Origin: an uncultured Caulobacteraceae bacterium
GTDB taxonomy: Bacteria; Pseudomonadota; Alphaproteobacteria; Caulobacterales; Caulobacteraceae
Length of the DNA stretch: 5,678 nt
Assembly: GCA_937910255.1 (NCBI GenBank)
Contig: CALEOQ010000596.1
Coordinates: 1-5,678, forward strand
Direction of reading: 5' to 3'
Shown here: in pieces, positions 5,646 to 5,678 of the stretch
How the letters are laid out: every line of letters starts with the position of its first letter
Position numbering within the stretch: position 1 is the first letter of the stretch
Notes under the pieces: model-generated
What the model saw: the letters and a program-made list of their open reading frames with translations, nothing else
Told to the model about the DNA's origin: nothing
Database searches by the model: none
Translations under genes and position numbers: made by a program

Positions 5646-5678
5646 AGATCGGAAGAGCACCCGTCTGAACTCCAGTCC
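5646..5678 (+). other. Illumina TruSeq adapter read-through (contaminant)
   Basis: The sequence begins AGATCGGAAGAGCAC and continues CGTCTGAACTCCAGTC. This is the start of the same TruSeq adapter found at 96-129, in opposite orientation. It differs from the standard at 5661 (C for A) and at the last base, 5678 (C where A is expected, or a one-base deletion). Both contig ends therefore run outward into the same adapter. Everything from 5646 on is library construct. Confidence 0.97.

Overview
The window is a short assembled contig from a high-GC bacterium. It looks like an alphaproteobacterium, probably Caulobacterales-like (inferred from base composition, strong G/C third-position bias, and TorF-type porin and SDR sequences of that style; no marker gene settles it). 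The insert of about 5.5 kb (130-5645) is flanked on both sides by Illumina library adapter, not by genome. Positions 66-129 are a complete TruSeq index adapter (P7 end, 6-base index, read-2 primer site). Positions 1-65 are the poly-T and low-complexity junk that appears when a read runs off the adapter end. Positions 5646-5678 are the same adapter again, in the opposite orientation and with two mismatches. Any protein reading into these ends is chimeric.

Layout of the insert. Minus strand, 130-1934: a long membrane-anchored nucleotide-sugar dehydratase of the CapD/WbpM/FlaA1 family (polysaccharide or LPS precursor synthesis), cut at its C-terminus by the adapter. 1935-2151: leader or spacer with an inverted repeat, then a strong intrinsic terminator belonging to the next gene. 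Minus strand, 2152-2838: a TorF-family (Gcw_chp) putative outer-membrane porin with signal peptide. Minus strand, 3028-3831: a classical short-chain dehydrogenase/reductase. After a 136-bp divergent intergenic region with a perfect 8-bp dyad comes, plus strand, 3968-4423: queF, the preQ0 reductase of queuosine biosynthesis. 4424-4701 is non-coding and holds a very good plus-strand terminator hairpin and an 18-bp palindrome. Minus strand, 4702-~5313: a YdjA-like nitroreductase. Plus strand, 5387-5645: the N-terminal 86 codons of a Nudix hydrolase, cut by adapter exactly before its Nudix box.

The genes do not form an obvious common pathway. Each is a housekeeping or envelope gene with its own signals: terminators after the porin and after queF, and divergent starts at 3831/3968 and near 5313/5387. 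I see no transposase, phage gene, CRISPR array, toxin-antitoxin pair or defence system. The clearest unusual signal is technical: adapter contamination creates spurious protein ends at both contig termini. The biological items worth a second look are the Met-for-Tyr catalytic triad and degenerate first Rossmann motif in the dehydratase, the dyad between the SDR gene and queF, and the structured spacer downstream of queF.
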